Shown: positions 23,798-32,642, numbered from the stretch's first letter. The stretch is DNA of 34,221 nucleotides from an uncultured Oscillibacter sp. (GCA_947382875.1 CANDBG010000028.1:1-34221), one strand, 5' to 3'. The notes: generated by a model from the sequence alone, not told the origin. Made by a program: numbers and translations.

Positions 23798-26038
23798 TTA
23801 CGTGTTCCACCAAAGATGGATGTTGCCTTGCAGGTCCGTCCGGTAGATTTCACCGCCCGCGCGGGCAATCCGCAGAAGCGTTTCCTCCGACGGATGTCCG
23901 TAACGATTGCTGCCGGAACTGATGCAGACAATTTCTGGTTTCAGTGTCTGCAAAAGCTCCTCAGAAGTCGAATATTTGGAGCCGTGATGACCTGCGACGA
24001 ACGCTTCAATGTCCGGCAGGCTGTAGGTTTCCAGAAGCTCCCGCTCCACCGACGCGCTCATGTCGCCGGTGATGAGCAGGTCGTTTTCCCTGGCTGACGC
24101 CAGAATCGTTAAGCCTTTGTCGTTGTCCCCGCCTGCGCCGACCGGCGGGTAGACTTTGACCTCCGCTTTGCCAAGCGTAAGCGTTTCCGTCTCTGTGACA
24201 AACCGAACCGGTACGCCGTTTTTCTCCGCCGCCGCAAGCACTTCCTTACGCTGCCCCGTGTCGTCCTCGTAGTCCGGAAGCAGCAGTACACCTGCGTCCA
24301 GACGCGCCAGAAGACCGCGCAGGCCGTTTACATGATCGCTGTCGTAGTGGGTCAACAGGATGCAGTCCAGACGTTGACAGCCCATACTTTTTAACTGCCA
24401 TGCCGTCGTTTCGCCTGCCCGGAGCCACGTGTTCGCAGTGCCGCAGTCTGCCAGCGCGAAGTGTCCGCCGGACGCCAGAATGACGCCTTGCCCCTGGCCT
24501 ACGTTCAGGACAATGGCATCCAGATCGTTCGTGCAGCGGGCCGCGCCGGTTTTTACCGTCACAACCAGCGAAACCGCTGCTAAAACCGTCGCCAGGAGAT
24601 ATTTACGCTTCGGGGACTTCTTTGCCAGATAGGCGCATAAGAACAAAAGATAGACGAAAATTACCCAGAATTTCAGGTAAGGATTGCTGAAGTAAACGGC
24701 GTGATAGGGAATTTTTGCCATGAGCTCTGCTGCAAACAGGATGTAATTGGTCAAGAGTCCCGCTGGAATCGCCGCAATCACTCCAACCGGTACGCAGAGC
24801 ATTCCAACGCATACCGCCGCAAGTCCCAGGACAAACACGCCGCTGGCCGCCCACAAACACAGCAGGTTTGTCAGCGGACTGATCAGCGGCAGCGAGCCGA
24901 AATACCAGCCGGAAAGCGGGATCGTAAAGAGCATCGCACCCATGGTTGCCGAAAAACCCGATGCAAGGACGCGGTATCGTTTGCTGCGCTTTTTTCCGCC
25001 CAGGAGCAGCGCTTCCAGTTTTGGCGTCAGCCATAAGAGACCTGCCATCGCAGCGAAAGAAAGCTGTAAGCTCACCGACGCAGCCGCGTAGGGATTCGCG
25101 AGCAAAATCAGAAGCAGCGCCGACAGCAAAGAGGTCGGGCCGTCGCTCTCCCGACGGAAAAGCGGCCCTGCCGTGAAAATCGACAGCATGATACACGCCC
25201 GTACGACCGACGGATGCGCGCCGGTGAGGATCGCATAGAAAACCAGTACCGGAATGACCGCTAACGCCCGCAAACGACTGCGTTTTCCCGTCAGCAGCGA
25301 CACCAGGCCCAGCAGAAACATACAGTGCATTCCCGATACGGCCATAATGTGATAGATGCCCGCTTCGGAAAGAGCTATTTGCGCTTCCTCTGACAAGCTG
25401 GTACGTTCGCCTGTGAGGATGGATATAACAAATCCCGCCGTGTCTCCGGGGAAAATTTCGGCAATCGTCTCCTGCATCGCGCGGCACAGCCGGACCGGCA
25501 GCCATCGAATCGACCCCGCCGTTCCTGGTCCGACAACCGGTTCGCCGCGGGCGTAGGCCAACAGAAAAACGCCCTTTGATGTAAATGTTATGATATCTTC
25601 GTCTTCTATGCGCGAGGCGTCGCGCAGCAAAACCGTACCAGTCAGCGTCTGGCCCGGCGCGAGGTCCAGCAGCGTGTAATCTCCGTAATAAACCGCTTTT
25701 CCAGGCACGCCCTCCAGACGAACCGTCACCCGTGCGCCGAAACTGCTGGCCTCCGCGTAATCGCAAAGGGCAGCCGTGATTACTGGTTCCGTCTCCGTCA
25801 GCGCGGCGGCAGGCTTTTGTACCTGCCGGATATACAGCCGGTTATACCCGAACGCCAACGCCAGAGCCGAAAAGACCACCACAGCCCTGCGCCGACAATC
25901 CCAGGGCAATTTCAGCGAAATCACACCCAGAAACAGGCTCGCAAAGCCGCATGGAATGAGCCAGCTTTCCGGCAGCAGGTACTGACTCAGAAAAATTCCT
26001 GCCGAGAAAGCTCCGGCAAAAAATGCAAGACGTCTCAT
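23798..26038 (-). CDS. comEC: ComEC/Rec2 DNA-uptake channel
   Basis: A 746-residue membrane protein for single-stranded DNA import in transformation. It has N-terminal membrane helices, a DUF4131-like soluble region (about 60-150), the competence core with AVSGMHCMFLLGL and GAHPSVVRACIML, and a C-terminal metallo-beta-lactamase domain with LLTHYDSDHVNGL and VAGHHGSKYST. Length is typical. The start overlaps the stop of the XRE gene as ATGA, so the regulator and comEC are translated together. Competence in this clade is not established by this gene alone. Confidence 0.96.
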   Translation of the reverse strand: MRRLAFFAGAFSAGIFLSQYLLPESWLIPCGFASLFLGVISLKLPWDCRRRAVVVFSALALAFGYNRLYIRQVQKPAAALTETEPVITAALCDYAEASSFGARVTVRLEGVPGKAVYYGDYTLLDLAPGQTLTGTVLLRDASRIEDEDIITFTSKGVFLLAYARGEPVVGPGTAGSIRWLPVRLCRAMQETIAEIFPGDTAGFVISILTGERTSLSEEAQIALSEAGIYHIMAVSGMHCMFLLGLVSLLTGKRSRLRALAVIPVLVFYAILTGAHPSVVRACIMLSIFTAGPLFRRESDGPTSLLSALLLILLANPYAAASVSLQLSFAAMAGLLWLTPKLEALLLGGKKRSKRYRVLASGFSATMGAMLFTIPLSGWYFGSLPLISPLTNLLCLWAASGVFVLGLAAVCVGMLCVPVGVIAAIPAGLLTNYILFAAELMAKIPYHAVYFSNPYLKFWVIFVYLLFLCAYLAKKSPKRKYLLATVLAAVSLVVTVKTGAARCTNDLDAIVLNVGQGQGVILASGGHFALADCGTANTWLRAGETTAWQLKSMGCQRLDCILLTHYDSDHVNGLRGLLARLDAGVLLLPDYEDDTGQRKEVLAAAEKNGVPVRFVTETETLTLGKAEVKVYPPVGAGGDNDKGLTILASARENDLLITGDMSASVERELLETYSLPDIEAFVAGHHGSKYSTSEELLQTLKPEIVCISSGSNRYGHPSEETLLRIARAGGEIYRTDLQGNIHLWWNT

Positions 26039-26265
26039 CGCCGCTTCGCCGGAGAGGGCGGAGCCGGGTTGTCGGTGCGGCCCAGGAGGTAGTCCGTGCT
26101 GACTTTATAAAATTCCGCCAGCTTCACAACCACCCATGCAGGCGTTTCCCGTTCGCCGGTTTCATAGCGGCGGTATACGCTGCGGTGCATATTCAACTGT
26201 TCTGCGACTTTTTGCTGGGAAAGATCATGGTCTTCCCGCAGATCGCGCAAACGCTTGAGTTCCAT
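26035..26265 (-). CDS. Small XRE-family transcriptional regulator
   Basis: A 76-residue DNA-binding protein made almost wholly of one helix-turn-helix domain: LRDLREDHDLSQQKVAEQLN, HRSVYRRYETGERETPAWVV and YKVSTDYLLGRTDNP. It heads the comEC-holA-rnmV operon and overlaps comEC by 4 bp. Two palindromes upstream (26286-26303 and 26311-26325) make autoregulation likely. A palindrome like the first also covers the promoter of the small gene at 787-1092. Confidence 0.9.
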   Translation of the reverse strand: MELKRLRDLREDHDLSQQKVAEQLNMHRSVYRRYETGERETPAWVVVKLAEFYKVSTDYLLGRTDNPAPPSPAKRR

Positions 26266-26285
26266 TCTTGTATCACCCGGAAAAA

Positions 26286-26325
26286 TGTTACCAAACGGTT
26301 ACACTTTTTCGGGAATATTGTTCCC
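26286..26325 (-). promoter_or_regulatory. Candidate operators upstream of the XRE regulator
   Basis: TGTTACC-AAAC-GGTTACA (26286-26303) is an imperfect inverted repeat. GGGAA-TATTG-TTCCC (26311-26325) is a perfect one. Both lie in the short region before the XRE gene. The first agrees with the palindrome at 1113-1130 in about 14 of 18 positions on the matching strand. Confidence 0.55.
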
Positions 26326-26375
26326 ATGCGGGGCCGCAGAACCATTTTATCACAGCTGCAAAAAAAGCGCCAGAC

Positions 26376-26741
26376 CTATTTTTCCTTCTGCGGCCAGAGC
26401 AGGCTGACGCCCGACAACAACAAATATACTCCGAACGGCTTGCGCAGAAGCTCCACGTCTACCGCGTTGGAAATCCACGCCCCCGCCAGGGCCGCCGCTG
26501 CAGCAGCCGGTACGGCGCTTTTCAGCGTCGGCTTGTCCAGATACCCGCTTTTTGCGTGACAAATCAACGCGCTGGCTGCCGTCGGCAGGAAAAAGAGCAA
26601 ATTGACGCCCTGCGCCGTCCGCTGGTCCACGCCCAGAAAAAGCGTCATGACCAACAGCAAAAGCGTTCCGCCGCCCACGCCCCACGCCGAAATGATACTC
26701 GCCCCCAGGCCGCACAGAAACGGTAAAATCCAGTCCGTCAC
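26376..26741 (-). CDS. Half-size TauE/SafE (DUF81) membrane protein, second of a pair
   Basis: A 121-residue membrane protein with about four helices. WILPFLCGLGASIISAWGVGGGTLLL is the inverted-repeat half typical of TauE/SafE anion exporters, followed by DQRTAQGVNLLFFLPTAASAL. The start is a GTG at 26741 that overlaps the stop of the preceding half (CTGTGA). Full-length TauE/SafE proteins are about 250 residues with two such halves; here the halves are separate genes, implying a heterodimer. Substrate unknown (sulfite, sulfonates and other anions in characterised members). Confidence 0.85.
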   Translation of the reverse strand: MTDWILPFLCGLGASIISAWGVGGGTLLLLVMTLFLGVDQRTAQGVNLLFFLPTAASALICHAKSGYLDKPTLKSAVPAAAAAALAGAWISNAVDVELLRKPFGVYLLLSGVSLLWPQKEK

Positions 26742-27091
26742 AGCAGATATTTCACCCCCGCGTAAAATAAAAACGCCGCAAACAGCCATTTCAAAAACTT
26801 CGTGGAGACTTTTCCGTAGAGCTTTCCGCCGAGCCAGCCGCCAAAAAGTCCGCCTGTCAAATAGGGCAGAGCCGTCCAGAGCGACACGCCGCCTTTCCAC
26901 AGATAAACCGCCGCCGACACCAGACAGACCGGGAAAATCACGCCGACACAAGTTGCATAGAGCTTCCGCTGTGACAGCTTCCCCCAGCGGGACATCACCG
27001 GTAAAAATACCATGCCTCCGCCTCCGCCAAAGAGCCCGTTTGCCAGACCTGCCGCGCCTCCCGCAATCCGGGCGGTCCATTTTTCACGCAT
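26738..27091 (-). CDS. Half-size TauE/SafE (DUF81) membrane protein, first of a pair
   Basis: A 117-residue membrane protein with about four helices. GGAAGLANGLFGGGGGMVFLPV is the matching TauE/SafE half, followed by SQRKLYATCVGVIFPVCLVS and GGLFGGWLGGKLYGKVS. The ATG at 27091 follows AAAGGAGG. It is coupled by a 4-bp overlap to the second half. The region before it holds a G/C-rich hairpin (about 27115-27145) that may end the DUF1540 messenger, although no T-run follows. Confidence 0.85.
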   Translation of the reverse strand: MREKWTARIAGGAAGLANGLFGGGGGMVFLPVMSRWGKLSQRKLYATCVGVIFPVCLVSAAVYLWKGGVSLWTALPYLTGGLFGGWLGGKLYGKVSTKFLKWLFAAFLFYAGVKYLL

Positions 27092-27165
27092 TCCCCCGCC
27101 TCCTTTATGTACCCGCTCCGGCAGGCCGCGCGGCCGGTCGGAGCAGGGCGGAAGAACGCTTCCGC

Positions 27166-27357
27166 TTATTTCATCTGGAAGCTCTGGCAGTCCGTGCATT
27201 CCACCATGGTCGGATTGGTCTCATGGGTGCCGATCTGAATGGCGTTGAGTCCGCAGTAATTGGTGTCCTGGCAATGATGGGCGCAGTTGTTTACGGTGCA
27301 TTTAATGCTCTGGTTCGGCGTACAAGCGCAGCCGCTGTTGGTGCAATCCTTCGTCAT
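27166..27357 (-). CDS. DUF1540 Cys-rich small protein
   Basis: A 63-residue protein with nine Cys and two His. SIKCTVNNCAHHCQDTNYCG and a second Cys pair near the end (VECTDCQSF) are the DUF1540 pattern, likely metal-binding. Some DUF1540 proteins are spore-associated in Clostridia; function here is unknown. GGAGGG is about 8 nt upstream of the ATG. It is divergent from the dacF-type gene. Confidence 0.88.
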   Translation of the reverse strand: MTKDCTNSGCACTPNQSIKCTVNNCAHHCQDTNYCGLNAIQIGTHETNPTMVECTDCQSFQMK

Positions 27358-27521
27358 GGATAGACCCTCCTGCAAATTGAATGGATTTGGCGTGTTGCCG
27401 GTTCGTATTGTGGACCGTTTTCTGAAAAATATGCAGACAAAACGAAAATGCGTCCCGCTGGACAGGACGGGGATTTTTCCAGTCCCTGCTGCATATGCTT
27501 GGGCAGAAGGGGGAATTTGTT

Positions 27522-28649
27522 ATGAAAAAACTCATTGCGCCGCTGTGCGCCTTTGTGCTGCTCCTGACCGCGCCCGCCGCCCGGGCCGTGGAGGTTGCCG
27601 CGCCGTCGGCGCTGCTGATGGAAAAAGAAACCGGTACCGTTCTCTTTGCCAAGGATGAACATACCCAGCGCGAACCTGCCAGCGTCACCAAAATCATGAC
27701 GCTCCTGCTGACCATGGAGGCCGTGGACAGCGGTCAGCTCTCTTATGATACCATGGTGACGGCCTCCGCGCATGCCTGCTCAATGGGCGGATCGCAGATC
27801 TGGCTTAAAGAAAACGAGCAAATGTCAGTCAGCGATATGCTGAAAGCGGTTTGTGTGGTGTCCGCCAACGACTGCGCTGTCGCTCTGGCCGAACAGGTCG
27901 CCGGAAGCGAAGATGCATTCGTTGAGCGCATGAACCAGCGCGCTCAGGAGCTTGGAATGAACGATACGCATTTTTGCAATGCAACCGGTCTGCCCGCCGC
28001 CGGGCATGTCACTTCCGCTTATGACATTGCCCTTATGAGCCGGGAACTGATTTTGAACCATCCGGATATTCGTCAATATACCACAATCTGGATGGACACC
28101 CTCCGGGACGGCACGTCGCAGCTGGTGAATACAAACCGCCTCGTGCGCTTCTTCGACGGCGCAACCGGCCTGAAAACCGGCTCCACCGACAACGCTTTAT
28201 ACTGTCTTTCCGGCACCGCCGAGCGCGACGGGATGGAGCTCATTGCGGTCATTCTGAAAGACGCCACCTCAAACCAGCGCTTCGAAGACGCCAAAACGCT
28301 GTTAAGCCATGGCTTTTCCACCTACGCCCTGCGAAAAATCGCTCTGGACGCGCCCCTTCCGCCCGTGCCGGTGGAGCTGGGCGCACAGGCGACCGTACAG
28401 CCGGTTTTGAGCGAAGGCAGCGCACTGCTTCTGGAAAAAAACAAGGCCGGAAATCTGACGCAGTCCGTCGAACTGGCGGAAACCGTTGCGGCTCCGGTAT
28501 CTCCCGGCGACCGCCTGGGCGCTTTGACCGTCACCTCCGGCGAGGAGGTCGTGGCCGAGCTGCCGATTCTGGCCGGGGAATCCGTGCCGCGCGTGACCTA
28601 CGGTCAGATGCTCCTGCGTCTGTTCAAGACCGGTTTTTTGGCGGAATGA
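27522..28649 (+). CDS. D-alanyl-D-alanine carboxypeptidase (DacF/PBP5 type)
   Basis: A secreted 375-residue serine carboxypeptidase that trims the terminal D-Ala of peptidoglycan stems. A signal peptide (about 1-22, ending ARA) is followed by the catalytic motifs Ser54-Val-Thr-Lys57, Ser114-Ala-Asn116 and Lys218-Thr-Gly220. A C-terminal PBP5-like beta domain (about 275-360) is followed by a terminal amphipathic membrane-anchoring helix (VTYGQMLLRLFKTGFLAE). GAAGGGGG precedes the ATG. A weak hairpin AACCAA/TTGGTT with T4 at 28648-28670 may terminate it. Confidence 0.93.
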   Translation: MKKLIAPLCAFVLLLTAPAARAVEVAAPSALLMEKETGTVLFAKDEHTQREPASVTKIMTLLLTMEAVDSGQLSYDTMVTASAHACSMGGSQIWLKENEQMSVSDMLKAVCVVSANDCAVALAEQVAGSEDAFVERMNQRAQELGMNDTHFCNATGLPAAGHVTSAYDIALMSRELILNHPDIRQYTTIWMDTLRDGTSQLVNTNRLVRFFDGATGLKTGSTDNALYCLSGTAERDGMELIAVILKDATSNQRFEDAKTLLSHGFSTYALRKIALDAPLPPVPVELGAQATVQPVLSEGSALLLEKNKAGNLTQSVELAETVAAPVSPGDRLGALTVTSGEEVVAELPILAGESVPRVTYGQMLLRLFKTGFLAE

Positions 28650-28695
28650 ACCAAAGTCACCCCTTGGTTTTGGCGGCCATGGACGCGGTTTGCTC

Positions 28696-28724
28696 TTGCT
28701 ATCGGCGGGAAAAACTGGTATACT
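28696..28724 (+). promoter_or_regulatory. Promoter of pgi
   Basis: TTGCTA (28696-28701), 17-bp spacer, TATACT (28719-28724), 43 bp before the pgi start codon. Confidence 0.7.
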
Positions 28725-28767
28725 GGATATTGCAATCTGTCCGAACAAAAGAAAGGATGCGCATAGA

Positions 28768-30105
28768 ATGTTGAATGTCAAGCTGTTCCAAATGCAGAAG
28801 TTCCTGTCCGAGCCTTACGAGGACGCCCTCGCTCCCGCGCTGAAGGAAGCGCAGGTCAAATTGCAGACGGCCTCCGGCCTGGGCGGCGATTTCACCGGCT
28901 GGGTTCACCTGCCCCGTGACTACGACAAGGAAGAATTTGCCCGCATCAAAGCCGCCGCGGCGAAAATCCAGGGCAATTCCAAGGCGCTGGTCGTCATCGG
29001 CATCGGCGGTTCTTACCTGGGCGCGAGGGGCGTTATTGACTGCCTCTGCTCTCCCAACTACAACCTGAAAAAGAAAAACACCCCGAACGTCTATTTCATG
29101 GGCAACGGCCTTTCCGCCGACGCCATGCAGGAAGTTATGGACCTTCTGGACGGTCAGGACTTTTCCATCAACGTCATTTCCAAGTCCGGCACCACCACGG
29201 AACCGGCGGTGGCCTTCCGTTTCTTCCGCGCGGAGCTGGAGAAGAAGTATGGCAAGGCGGGCGCGAAGGAGCGCATCTTCGCCACCACCGACAAGGCCCG
29301 CGGAGCGCTCAAGTCCCTGGCCGACGCCGAGGGCTGGGAGACCTTCGTCGTGCCCGACAACGTGGGCGGACGCTATTCCGTCCTGACCGCCGTGGGCCTG
29401 CTGCCGATTGCCGTCGCCGGCATCGACATTGACGCCCTCATGGGCGGCGCGGCGCAGATGATGGAGGTCTGCGAAAAACAAGCCGATTATACATGCCCCT
29501 CCTGGCGGTACGCCGCGGCCCGGTTCGCGCTGTACAAGGCTGGTTATCCGATTGAGGTTCTGGCGTGCTATGACCCGGCGTTCCGGTTCATGCTGGAATG
29601 GTGGAAGCAGCTCTACGGCGAGAGCGAGGGCAAGGACGGCAAGGGTCTGTTCCCCGCCAGCGTGGAGTTTACCGCCGACCTGCACTCCATGGGTCAGTAT
29701 ATGCAGTCCGGCACCCGGAACATTTTTGAGACCGTCGTACGCCTGGGCGCGTCGGAAAATCAGCTCTGTGTCCCCCGCGACGAGGACGACGGCGACGGCC
29801 TGAACTTCCTGGCCGGCAAAAGCATGGACTACATCCGCGACCGCGCCATGGAAGGCACCCTTCTTGCCCACTACGAGGGCGGCGTGCCCAACCTGATCAT
29901 TGAGTCCGACGGCAAAAACGCCGAGGCCCTGGGCCAGCTGATCTACTTCTTCGAGTACGCCTGCGGCCTGTCCGGTTATCTGCTGGAAGTCAATCCCTTC
30001 GACCAGCCCGGCGTGGAGGCTTATAAGAAGAATATGTTCGCGCTTCTGGGCAAGCCCGGCTATGAAGACCGCAAGGCCGAGCTGGAAGCCAAGCTCAAAA
30101 ATTAA
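28768..30105 (+). CDS. pgi: Glucose-6-phosphate isomerase
   Basis: A 445-residue glycolytic enzyme that interconverts glucose 6-phosphate and fructose 6-phosphate. VVIGIGGSYLGARGV and VISKSGTTTEPAVAFR are the sugar-phosphate-binding SIS motifs. PDNVGGRYSVLTAVGLLP is the family signature, and HYEGGVPNLII and QPGVEAYKKNMFALLG carry conserved catalytic-region residues. The length suits the Firmicute type. The start is set by GAAAGGATG. It is a single-gene unit; a hairpin at 30118-30141 follows it. Confidence 0.97.
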   Translation: MLNVKLFQMQKFLSEPYEDALAPALKEAQVKLQTASGLGGDFTGWVHLPRDYDKEEFARIKAAAAKIQGNSKALVVIGIGGSYLGARGVIDCLCSPNYNLKKKNTPNVYFMGNGLSADAMQEVMDLLDGQDFSINVISKSGTTTEPAVAFRFFRAELEKKYGKAGAKERIFATTDKARGALKSLADAEGWETFVVPDNVGGRYSVLTAVGLLPIAVAGIDIDALMGGAAQMMEVCEKQADYTCPSWRYAAARFALYKAGYPIEVLACYDPAFRFMLEWWKQLYGESEGKDGKGLFPASVEFTADLHSMGQYMQSGTRNIFETVVRLGASENQLCVPRDEDDGDGLNFLAGKSMDYIRDRAMEGTLLAHYEGGVPNLIIESDGKNAEALGQLIYFFEYACGLSGYLLEVNPFDQPGVEAYKKNMFALLGKPGYEDRKAELEAKLKN

Positions 30106-30117
30106 ACCTTGTTCGCA

Positions 30118-30141
30118 GAGGGCGGGCCGTATGGTCCGCCC
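30118..30141. repeat. Hairpin repeat, copy 4; possible terminator of pgi
   Basis: AGGGCGGGCC-GTAT-GGTCCGCCCT pairs with one wobble or mismatch. It resembles the GGGCGGAC/GTCCGCCC hairpin at 6899-6924 and lies 13 bp after the pgi stop. Confidence 0.65.
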
Positions 30142-30210
30142 TTGTTGCGCCGGTAAATAAAACGCCCTTGGCGTAACCAGAACAATTTTGGAAAATAAAG
30201 GATGATAAGA

Positions 30211-30630
30211 ATGAAATTGGACGGATTTGGATTGTTCGTCAATGATATGGCGAACATGATCCGCTTTTACCGGGACGTGCTTGGCTTTGAAATCAAGGAA
30301 AGCGAAGACGCTGTAAATGTTTACCTCATAAAAGACGACACGCTGTTTATGCTTTACGGCAGAGAAAATTTTGAAAAAATGACAAGCCGAAAATACGAGT
30401 ACGTGAAAGGCATGAACGCACATTTTGAAATCGCCCTTTACGTCGACACATTTGACGAGGTTGACAAAGCGTTCGCCGCTGCTGTCTCCAAGGGCGCCGT
30501 TCCCGTTTTGGAACCCGCTGCGGAACCTTGGGGCCAACGCACTTGCTACATTGCCGACCCAGAGGGCAATTTAATTGAAATCGGCTCGTGGAACCAGCCG
30601 TTTCGCCAGTGGACGGACAAGGAGCAGTAA
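30211..30630 (+). CDS. VOC (glyoxalase/bleomycin-resistance) family protein
   Basis: A 139-residue protein with the two beta-alpha-beta-beta-beta modules of the vicinal-oxygen-chelate fold. Module 1 contains FVNDMANMIRFYRDVLGFEI and module 2 contains AHFEIALYVDTFDEV and CYIADPEGNLIEIGSW. The terminal Glu in NLIEIG and the His in AHFEIAL fit metal ligands of the fold. The substrate cannot be predicted. The ATG at 30211 has better spacing to AAAGGA than the one at 30202. Confidence 0.9.
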   Translation: MKLDGFGLFVNDMANMIRFYRDVLGFEIKESEDAVNVYLIKDDTLFMLYGRENFEKMTSRKYEYVKGMNAHFEIALYVDTFDEVDKAFAAAVSKGAVPVLEPAAEPWGQRTCYIADPEGNLIEIGSWNQPFRQWTDKEQ

Positions 30631-30719
30631 GACAACGTTTGGCCGTTTTGTCGGAGTCTGACAAAAATTCGTGCCTGCCTGCCTGCGCAGAGCGTAAGCG
30701 AAAGAATGAAAATTAGGAG

Positions 30720-30748
30720 TTGTTTTTTTCGCCAGGATGTGGTATCCT
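30720..30748 (+). promoter_or_regulatory. Promoter of the P-loop gene
   Basis: TTGTTT (30720-30725), 17-bp spacer, TATCCT (30743-30748), 45 bp before the start codon at 30793. Confidence 0.6.
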
Positions 30749-30792
30749 GTAAATGACCACCCAGGAAAATTGAAATGACAGGAGTGATTACT

Positions 30793-31203
30793 ATGGTTCG
30801 ATTGATCATGGGTACGAAGGGGTCCGGAAAGACCAAACGCCTTATCGAACTGATCAACAACGCGGCAAAGGACGAGCCCGGCCATGTGGTCTGCATCGAA
30901 GCAAACCGCAACATGACTTATGACATTCATTACAATATCCGTCTTATTGGCGCACACGAATATAAACTCAACAGCTACGAGGTGTACCGCGGCTTTATCA
31001 GCGGCCTTTACGCCGGAAATTACGACATCTCTCATGTCTTTATCGACAACCTCTGCAAAACCGTCGGTCGCGACGTGGACCAGGAGACGGAAGCCTTCAT
31101 CAATTGGCTGGACGCTTTCGGCGAACAGAACGATATCAAATTCACCGTCACCATCAGCGCCGACTCCTCCGCACTCAGCGAAGATATGCAGCGCTTCATG
31201 TAA
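30793..31203 (+). CDS. Small P-loop NTPase-like protein of unknown function
   Basis: A 136-residue cytoplasmic protein. Walker A GTKGSGKTK occupies residues 7-15 at the N-terminus; SHVFIDNLCK may be Walker B. The rest (AFGEQNDIKFTVTISADSSA) fits a compact P-loop fold. I do not recognise a characterised family. AGGAG precedes the ATG at 30793. It has its own promoter and terminator. Confidence 0.8.
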   Translation: MVRLIMGTKGSGKTKRLIELINNAAKDEPGHVVCIEANRNMTYDIHYNIRLIGAHEYKLNSYEVYRGFISGLYAGNYDISHVFIDNLCKTVGRDVDQETEAFINWLDAFGEQNDIKFTVTISADSSALSEDMQRFM

Positions 31204-31213
31204 GCGGAATGCC

Positions 31214-31244
31214 GGAGCCTCCATCCTGCGGTGGAGGCTCTTTT
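31214..31244 (+). terminator. Terminator of the P-loop gene
   Basis: GAGCCTCCA-TCCTGCG-GTGGAGGCTC followed by TTTTTC, 11 bp after the stop codon. Confidence 0.9.
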
Positions 31245-31248
31245 TCTC

Positions 31249-31277
31249 TTTTCATTTGGGAAAAAGCGTGCTATAAT
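31249..31277 (+). promoter_or_regulatory. Promoter of the Nudix-walRK operon
   Basis: TTTTCA (31249-31254), 17-bp spacer, TATAAT (31272-31277), directly after the preceding terminator. Confidence 0.75.
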
Positions 31278-31318
31278 AAGGAACACCAAAGGGAATCTAT
31301 GGAAAGGATGTGTTCGTT

Positions 31319-31861
31319 ATGTGCGACTGTCTGAAAGAGGAATTTATTCGCCGGGAAGATCATTTCCAGGGTAAAATTGTGACCGTACACGTGGATGACG
31401 TGCGCCTCCCCAACGGCCATATCGCCCAGCGGGAGGTCGTGGACCACAGCGGCGGCGTGGCCGTTCTGCCCCTGGACCACGAAAACAACGTCCTGGCCGT
31501 GCGGCAGTACCGCTACGTGTTTGGCCGGACTCTGCTGGAAATCCCTGCCGGAAAGCTCGACCCCGGCGAGGACCCCGCCGCCGGCGGCCTGCGGGAGCTG
31601 CTGGAAGAAACCGGCGCCGTGCCGGAAATTTTCCAGCCTCTGGGACACATTCTCCCATCGCCGGGCTGCTACGGCGAAACGTTATACCTCTTTCTGGCCC
31701 GCGGCCTGAATATGCAGGCTCAGCGCCTGGACCCCGACGAATTTTTACAGGTGGAACGGGTACCCTTTGACGAAATGGTTCACCGATGCCTCACCGGCGA
31801 GCTGGAGGATGCAAAAACCGTCGCCGCAGTGCTCAAGGCAAAGGTTCTGCTGAATTTATAA
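31319..31861 (+). CDS. ADP-ribose pyrophosphatase-type Nudix hydrolase
   Basis: A 180-residue Nudix enzyme. The box GKLDPGEDPAAGGLRELLEE is canonical, and the upstream QYRYVFGRTLLEIPAGK and downstream LPSPGCYGETLYLFLA are typical of ADP-ribose pyrophosphatases (NudF type). It cleaves ADP-ribose to AMP and ribose 5-phosphate in characterised relatives. GGAAAGG places the start at 31319; a GTG at 31310 is too close. It is 22 bp before the response-regulator gene, so it heads the two-component operon. Confidence 0.93.
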   Translation: MCDCLKEEFIRREDHFQGKIVTVHVDDVRLPNGHIAQREVVDHSGGVAVLPLDHENNVLAVRQYRYVFGRTLLEIPAGKLDPGEDPAAGGLRELLEETGAVPEIFQPLGHILPSPGCYGETLYLFLARGLNMQAQRLDPDEFLQVERVPFDEMVHRCLTGELEDAKTVAAVLKAKVLLNL

Positions 31862-31883
31862 TGTAGAAAAAAGGGGGATATCA

Positions 31884-32603
31884 ATGTCCAACGAAAAACC
31901 GGAGTCCCAAAAACTGGTGCTTGTCGTCGAGGACGAGAAAAGCATTGCCGATATTCTGCGCTTTAACCTGGAACTGAAAAATTACCGCGTCAGCACCGCT
32001 TACGACGGTGAGGAAGGTCTCGCCAAAGCCCGGGCCGAAAACCCCGATTTGATCCTTCTGGACATTATGCTCCCGAAACTGATCGGCTTTGATGTCTGCG
32101 AGATTCTGCGCGGCGAGGGAAATAATGTCCCCATCATTCTCCTGACCGCCCGCGAGGAGGAAGATGACAAGGTTCGCGGCCTGGAAATCGGCGCAGACGA
32201 CTATATCACAAAACCGTTTTCCATGCGGGAAGTCGTGGCTCGGGTAGAGGCCAACATCCGCCGTCACGCCATGCCCCAGAGGGCCGCCATCGACAGCGCC
32301 ATGGCCGTCTCCGGAGACCTCGCCATCAACACCGACAGCCACCAGGTCTTCCGCGCCGGACAGGCCATCAGCCTCACACAGCGGGAATATGAACTCCTCA
32401 CGTTCCTGGCCAGTCACCCAAACAAGGTCTATTCCCGTGTGGATCTCATGGAGCAGGTCTGGAACTACGGCTACGTTGGTGACGATGTGCGGACGGTGGA
32501 TGTAACGGTCCGGCGTCTGCGGGAGAAAATCGAAACCGACCCTGCCAATCCCCAGTATATCCTCACCCGCCGCGGCGCGGGCTACTACTTCGCGGTCAGC
32601 TGA
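31884..32603 (+). CDS. OmpR/PhoB-family response regulator, WalR/PhoP type
   Basis: A 239-residue regulator. The receiver domain (about 11-125) has the acidic pair in VVEDEKS, phospho-acceptor Asp60 (LILLDIMLP), Thr88 (ILLTARE) and Lys110 (DDYITKPF). The winged-helix DNA-binding domain (about 145-237) ends RLREKIETDPANPQYILTRRGAGYYF. The sequence layout is that of WalR (YycF)/PhoP regulators. AAGGGGG precedes the ATG. The cognate kinase gene follows after a 57-codon ORF. Confidence 0.93.
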   Translation: MSNEKPESQKLVLVVEDEKSIADILRFNLELKNYRVSTAYDGEEGLAKARAENPDLILLDIMLPKLIGFDVCEILRGEGNNVPIILLTAREEEDDKVRGLEIGADDYITKPFSMREVVARVEANIRRHAMPQRAAIDSAMAVSGDLAINTDSHQVFRAGQAISLTQREYELLTFLASHPNKVYSRVDLMEQVWNYGYVGDDVRTVDVTVRRLREKIETDPANPQYILTRRGAGYYFAVS

Positions 32604-32642
32604 ACAACACCATACATTAATGATAAGGAGGCTCTGCAAACC

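Noticed and set aside
28699-30537. Long open minus-strand frame of 612 codons
   Set aside because: Antisense to pgi and the VOC gene, both with clear motifs; no matching family.
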